DNA of 16,980 nucleotides from the NCBI GenBank assembly GCA_013152135.1, contig JAADGX010000097.1, forward strand, positions 1 to 16,980, in the 5' to 3' direction. Position 1 is the stretch's first letter. Every line of letters begins with the position of its first letter. The position numbers and the translations under genes are program-made. The DNA is from Chlorobiota bacterium. GTDB lineage: Bacteria > Bacteroidota > Ignavibacteria > SZUA-365 > JAADGX01. A model generated the notes under the pieces. That model did no database searches. It had not been told where the DNA came from and saw only the letters and a list, made by a program, of their open reading frames with translations. Shown here one piece after another: positions 14,405 through 16,980 of this stretch.

Positions 14405-15952
14405 TTAATGTTTAAAGTGCCGCACACCGGTGAATACCATTGCAACACCATGCTCATCGGCGGCCGCAATGACCTCTTCGTCCCGCACGGATCCCCCCGG
14501 TTGAATAACCGCCGTAGCTCCCGCCTTCACTCCGGCCAGCAAGCCGTCGGCGAACGGGAAAAAGGCATCGGAGGCGAGAACGGAGTTCTCAAGCGACAAA
14601 CCGGCTTCACGGGCTTTGAAGACGGCCAGGGAGCTCGCGTCGATGCGCGACATCTGCCCGGCTCCTATTCCCAGGGTCTGTCGTTCGTTTGCGTACACGA
14701 TGGCGTTGCTTTTCACGTGCTTGGCGACCGTCCAGGCAAACGCCAGCGCCGACCATTCCTCCGCGGTAGGTTCACGCCTGGTAACGACTTTCCACGCAGC
14801 GATGTCTTCTTTCAGTGAATCCGGCGTCTGTACCAGGGCGCCGCCCGGTACGATTTTCACGTCGAGGTTCATTGTCACGCTGTCCTCGGCGTTGTAGCGC
14901 ACGAGTCGCCGGTTCTTCTTTTTCCTGAGAACCGGCATCGCTGCTTCCATGAACCCGGGAGCGATGATGACTTCGCTGAACATTTCGTTGAACAGCTCGG
15001 CCAGTTCCTCGTCCACGGGCCGGTTGACCACAATAATTCCTCCGAACGCGGATACCCGGTCCGTGGACAATGCTGAAAGATAGGCTTCTTTTGTCTCGGA
15101 AGCTACAGCGCATCCACAGGGGTTGGTGTGCTTTATGATAGCGGCGGCGGGGCGATCGTCGAATTCCCGGATCAAGGCCAGCGCTGCGTTGATATCCACG
15201 ATGTTGTTGAATGAAAGCTCCTTGCCGTGCAGGACTTCCACGCGATCGAGGAAATCGCCGTACAGGGCGGCTTTCTGATGCGGATTCTCGCCGTATCGAA
15301 GCGTCCGGTTCATGGGAAGCGAAAGGAAGAGCCTGGAGGGGAGGGCGGTGCTTTCTTTGCCGCTTTCATGCCCAGCCTGTTCAAGGTACTGGGCAATTGC
15401 GCTGTCGTAAGCCGCGGTACGTTGAAACACTTTCAATGCCAGCTCGCGACGAAGCTCAGGTGTTGTATCACCTGTTTTTACAATCTGCGAAAGGACGCGC
15501 TCGTAATCCGCCGGGTCGGTTACGACGGTGACACTCTCGTAGTTCTTGGCTGCACTTCGCAGCATGGAGGGGCCGCCGATGTCGATCTGTTCGATGACTT
15601 CTTCCTGGTTGATGCTCTTTTGTGCGGCGGTTTCCTCGAAAGGATAGAGATTCACGACAACCAGGTCTATCGGCTTGATATTGTGCGTGGCCAGTGTGGA
15701 CACGTGGCCCTCGTCGTTTCTTTTTGCCAGGAGACCGGCGTGAATGACGGGATGCAGGGTTTTGACCCTCCCGTCCAGGATTTCCGGGAAGCCGGTTACT
15801 TCCGACACGGGGATGGTGTCGATGCCGTGTTTTTGAAGATAACGGGCGGTGCCACCCGTCGAGATGATGGCGATACCGAGATTCCGGAGTTCCGTGGCGA
15901 ACGGTATCAGGCCGGTTTTGTCTGAGACGCTGATAATGGCAGTGGAGATCAC
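14405..15952 (-). CDS. purH: Bifunctional AICAR transformylase / IMP cyclohydrolase PurH
   Basis: The 515-residue enzyme does the last two steps of IMP synthesis: formyl transfer to AICAR from 10-formyl-tetrahydrofolate, then ring closure. The N-terminal cyclohydrolase domain (1 to about 195) has S-V-S-D-K-T-G (8-14), S-T-G-G-T-A (31-36) and G-R-V-K-T-L-H-P (61-68). The C-terminal transformylase domain has L-R-Y-G-E-N-P-H-Q-K (218-227) and the catalytic K274-H275 in I-K-H-T-N-P-C-G. The protein ends in a typical F-T-G-V-R-H-F-K-H. The start is GTG at 15952, nine bases after the purN stop; the family N-terminus begins right there, so no other start is needed. It leads into the mre-rod genes with only 29 bases between. 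Confidence 0.97.
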   Translation of the reverse strand: MISTAIISVSDKTGLIPFATELRNLGIAIISTGGTARYLQKHGIDTIPVSEVTGFPEILDGRVKTLHPVIHAGLLAKRNDEGHVSTLATHNIKPIDLVVVNLYPFEETAAQKSINQEEVIEQIDIGGPSMLRSAAKNYESVTVVTDPADYERVLSQIVKTGDTTPELRRELALKVFQRTAAYDSAIAQYLEQAGHESGKESTALPSRLFLSLPMNRTLRYGENPHQKAALYGDFLDRVEVLHGKELSFNNIVDINAALALIREFDDRPAAAIIKHTNPCGCAVASETKEAYLSALSTDRVSAFGGIIVVNRPVDEELAELFNEMFSEVIIAPGFMEAAMPVLRKKKNRRLVRYNAEDSVTMNLDVKIVPGGALVQTPDSLKEDIAAWKVVTRREPTAEEWSALAFAWTVAKHVKSNAIVYANERQTLGIGAGQMSRIDASSLAVFKAREAGLSLENSVLASDAFFPFADGLLAGVKAGATAVIQPGGSVRDEEVIAAADEHGVAMVFTGVRHFKH

Positions 15953-15961
15953 GCTAGTAGC

Positions 15962-16588
15962 TCATGCAGGTGGTTGATGAATGGTTCGCAGTCCGTTGAC
16001 GGTAATACGGTCCTGGGCGAAAAGCTGGAGCGCTTCCGGGTACAATCGATGTTCGAGCTCCAGGACGCGCGAGGCCAGGCTTTCCGGTGTGTCACCATCC
16101 CAAACGGGGATGCATTCCTGTGCCACGATCGGGCCGACGTCGTAATCATTGGTGACGATATGTACCGTGACACCTGTAATCCGCGCTCCCGATTCCAGGA
16201 CAGCCTTGTGCACGTTGAGGCCGTACATCCCTTTTCCGCCGAACGCCGGAAGCAGGGCAGGATGGATGTTGGTGATACGGTTTGCGTAGATATTGACGAC
16301 GTCAGGTGGTACTTTCTTCATGTACCCGGCCAGCGCGATGAAATCGACGCCGCGATTCTTCAACTCGGATTTCATGCGAGAGACGAAATCTTCGGGATCC
16401 GGGTTTGTTTTGCTGCTAAGGTGAACGGCGGGGATTCCATGTTCACGGGCGAAGTCAAGGGCACCGGAAGTTGAATTGTTGCTCAATACGAGTACGATCT
16501 CGGCATCGAGATTTCCGCGGGAAATCGCGTGGGCAATTGATTCAAGATTTGATCCTCGTCCCGAGGCGAAAACAGCTAAGTGCAACAT
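15962..16588 (-). CDS. purN: Phosphoribosylglycinamide formyltransferase PurN
   Basis: This 208-residue enzyme formylates GAR with 10-formyl-tetrahydrofolate in the third step of purine synthesis. It starts with L-A-V-F-A-S-G-R-G-S-N (4-14). The catalytic set is visible in I-T-N-I-H-P-A-L-L-P-A-F-G-G-K-G-M-Y-G (the Asn and His) and H-I-V-T-N-D-Y-D-V-G-P-I (the Asp). The G-G-K-G-M-Y-G loop differs from the E. coli form. I chose the ATG at 16588; a GTG at 16597 would add three residues. It is the first gene of a seven-gene minus-strand block, with a promoter-like sequence about 50 bases upstream. Confidence 0.95.
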   Translation of the reverse strand: MLHLAVFASGRGSNLESIAHAISRGNLDAEIVLVLSNNSTSGALDFAREHGIPAVHLSSKTNPDPEDFVSRMKSELKNRGVDFIALAGYMKKVPPDVVNIYANRITNIHPALLPAFGGKGMYGLNVHKAVLESGARITGVTVHIVTNDYDVGPIVAQECIPVWDGDTPESLASRVLELEHRLYPEALQLFAQDRITVNGLRTIHQPPA

Positions 16589-16615
16589 CACATTCACTCA
16601 AAAAAAATCATTATC

Positions 16616-16629
16616 CAATGTACACATTG
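16616..16629. promoter_or_regulatory. CAATGTACACATTG dyad, candidate operator of the purN operon
   Basis: CAATGT and ACATTG are exact complements separated by AC. The dyad lies just downstream of the proposed -10 box for purN (16637-16642), so it would overlap the start of transcription or the first bases of the message. It does not resemble the E. coli PurR box. The regulator is unknown. Confidence 0.4.
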
Positions 16630-16636
16630 TTTTGAG

Positions 16637-16664
16637 ATTATTCAATGAACGCATAGTTTGACAA
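16637..16664 (-). promoter_or_regulatory. Candidate sigma-70 promoter of the purN-purH-mre-rod operon
   Basis: On the minus strand TTGTCA (16659-16664) and AATAAT (16637-16642) are 16 bases apart, each one base away from the consensus. The transcript would start near 16630, giving a leader of about 40 bases to the purN ATG at 16588. On the opposite strand the same stretch contains TTTG, 19 bases, then TAGTTTG, close to the Bacteroidota promoter pattern TTTG-N19-TAnnTTTG but one base short. Confidence 0.45.
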
Positions 16665-16755
16665 CGACTGCGCGACTTGACGGAGCCGGTGGAACAGGGC
16701 TTACGGCGGGAACGACAAATAACGTGGCCGCGCGCGTGAAAGGAGCAGGACAGCC

Positions 16756-16980
16756 ATGAGCACGATGATTTATCTGGACAATAACGCAACGACTCCGGTG
16801 GATCCGGAAGTACTCGACGCCATGATCCCGTACTTTCGGGAGCACTTCGGCAATGCTTCCAGCAAACAGCATCCCATCGGTTGGAAGGCGGAAGACGCGG
16901 TGGAACGATCCCGAAAGATTATTGCCGAAGCCATCGGGGCGCTGCCGGAGGAAATCGTATTCACCAGCGGCGCCACGGAG
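16756..16980 (+). CDS. Cysteine desulfurase, N-terminal part (runs off the window)
   Basis: The first 75 residues of a PLP-dependent NifS/IscS-type cysteine desulfurase, which takes sulfur from cysteine for Fe-S clusters and other thio-cofactors. The start Y-L-D-N-N-A-T-T-P-V-D-P-E-V, the F-G-N-A-S-S motif and I-V-F-T-S-G-A-T-E at the window edge are all family hallmarks. The PLP lysine and active cysteine lie beyond the window, so IscS, NifS and SufS-like forms cannot be separated fully, though N-N-A-T-T-P favours the IscS/NifS group. A-G-G-A-G lies about ten bases before the ATG at 16756; an ATG at 16765 is also possible. It is divergent from purN, with 167 bases between the start codons. 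Confidence 0.92.
   Translation, partial: MSTMIYLDNNATTPVDPEVLDAMIPYFREHFGNASSKQHPIGWKAEDAVERSRKIIAEAIGALPEEIVFTSGATE

Noticed and set aside
16658..16686. TTGACA as the -35 box of a cysteine desulfurase promoter
   Set aside because: Nothing like a -10 box lies 15-19 bases downstream; the sequence there is GC-rich.

Overview
The window looks like chromosomal DNA from a Gram-negative bacterium of moderate GC content, most likely in the FCB group (Bacteroidota, Chlorobiota, Ignavibacteriota and relatives). Three things suggest this. A seven-gene purN-purH-mreB-mreC-mreD-mrdA-rodA block occurs, and I recall this linkage from that group. PurN carries the H-P-A-L-L-P-x-F-G-G-K-G-M-Y-G loop variant. 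A family 9 glycosyltransferase, typical of lipopolysaccharide assembly, is present. Several genes have clear Shine-Dalgarno sequences (ALDH, ackA, the 36-residue ORF, mreB), so this is not a lineage that has dropped them. The placement is inference; nothing in the window fixes a species. I see no rRNA, tRNA, CRISPR array, insertion sequence or phage gene.

Layout from left to right. (1) 3-89: the last 28 codons of what looks like adenylosuccinate lyase (purB), with a terminator at 133-179. (2) 211-3253 (+): an aldehyde dehydrogenase and an L-lysine 6-aminotransferase (lat), which together would turn lysine into 2-aminoadipate. (3) 3254-3725: a gene-free stretch with two hairpins, one a good terminator, and a three-helix nested fold. 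(4) 3726-5126 (-): a zinc-type cation diffusion facilitator with three tandem C-terminal domains, divergent from an unrecognised 36-residue one-helix membrane ORF (5285-5395, +). The region between them holds two inverted repeats. (5) 5440-8684 (-): a 3-hydroxyacyl-CoA dehydrogenase, acetate kinase and glycosyltransferase set, probably one transcript. (6) 8685-8900: a 216-base gap rich in hairpins. (7) 8901-16588 (-): purN, purH and the complete rod-shape/elongasome set, packed with gaps of 34 bases or less and two 4-base overlaps. A promoter-like sequence and a 14-base dyad lie upstream. (8) 16756 to the end (+): the start of a cysteine desulfurase, divergent from purN.

How the genes may work together. 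The purine genes (PurN, PurH and the PurB fragment) serve IMP/AMP synthesis. MreBCD, PBP2 and RodA form the lateral-wall peptidoglycan machine. LAT and the ALDH feed lysine into 2-aminoadipate. The 3-hydroxyacyl-CoA dehydrogenase and acetate kinase could act at the far end of the same catabolic route (crotonyl-CoA to acetyl-CoA to acetate plus ATP), but the middle enzymes are not in this window, so that link is a hypothesis. The least explained parts are the nested fold at 3623-3697, the 36-residue membrane ORF with its own ribosome binding site and terminator, and the triple-domain cation transporter.
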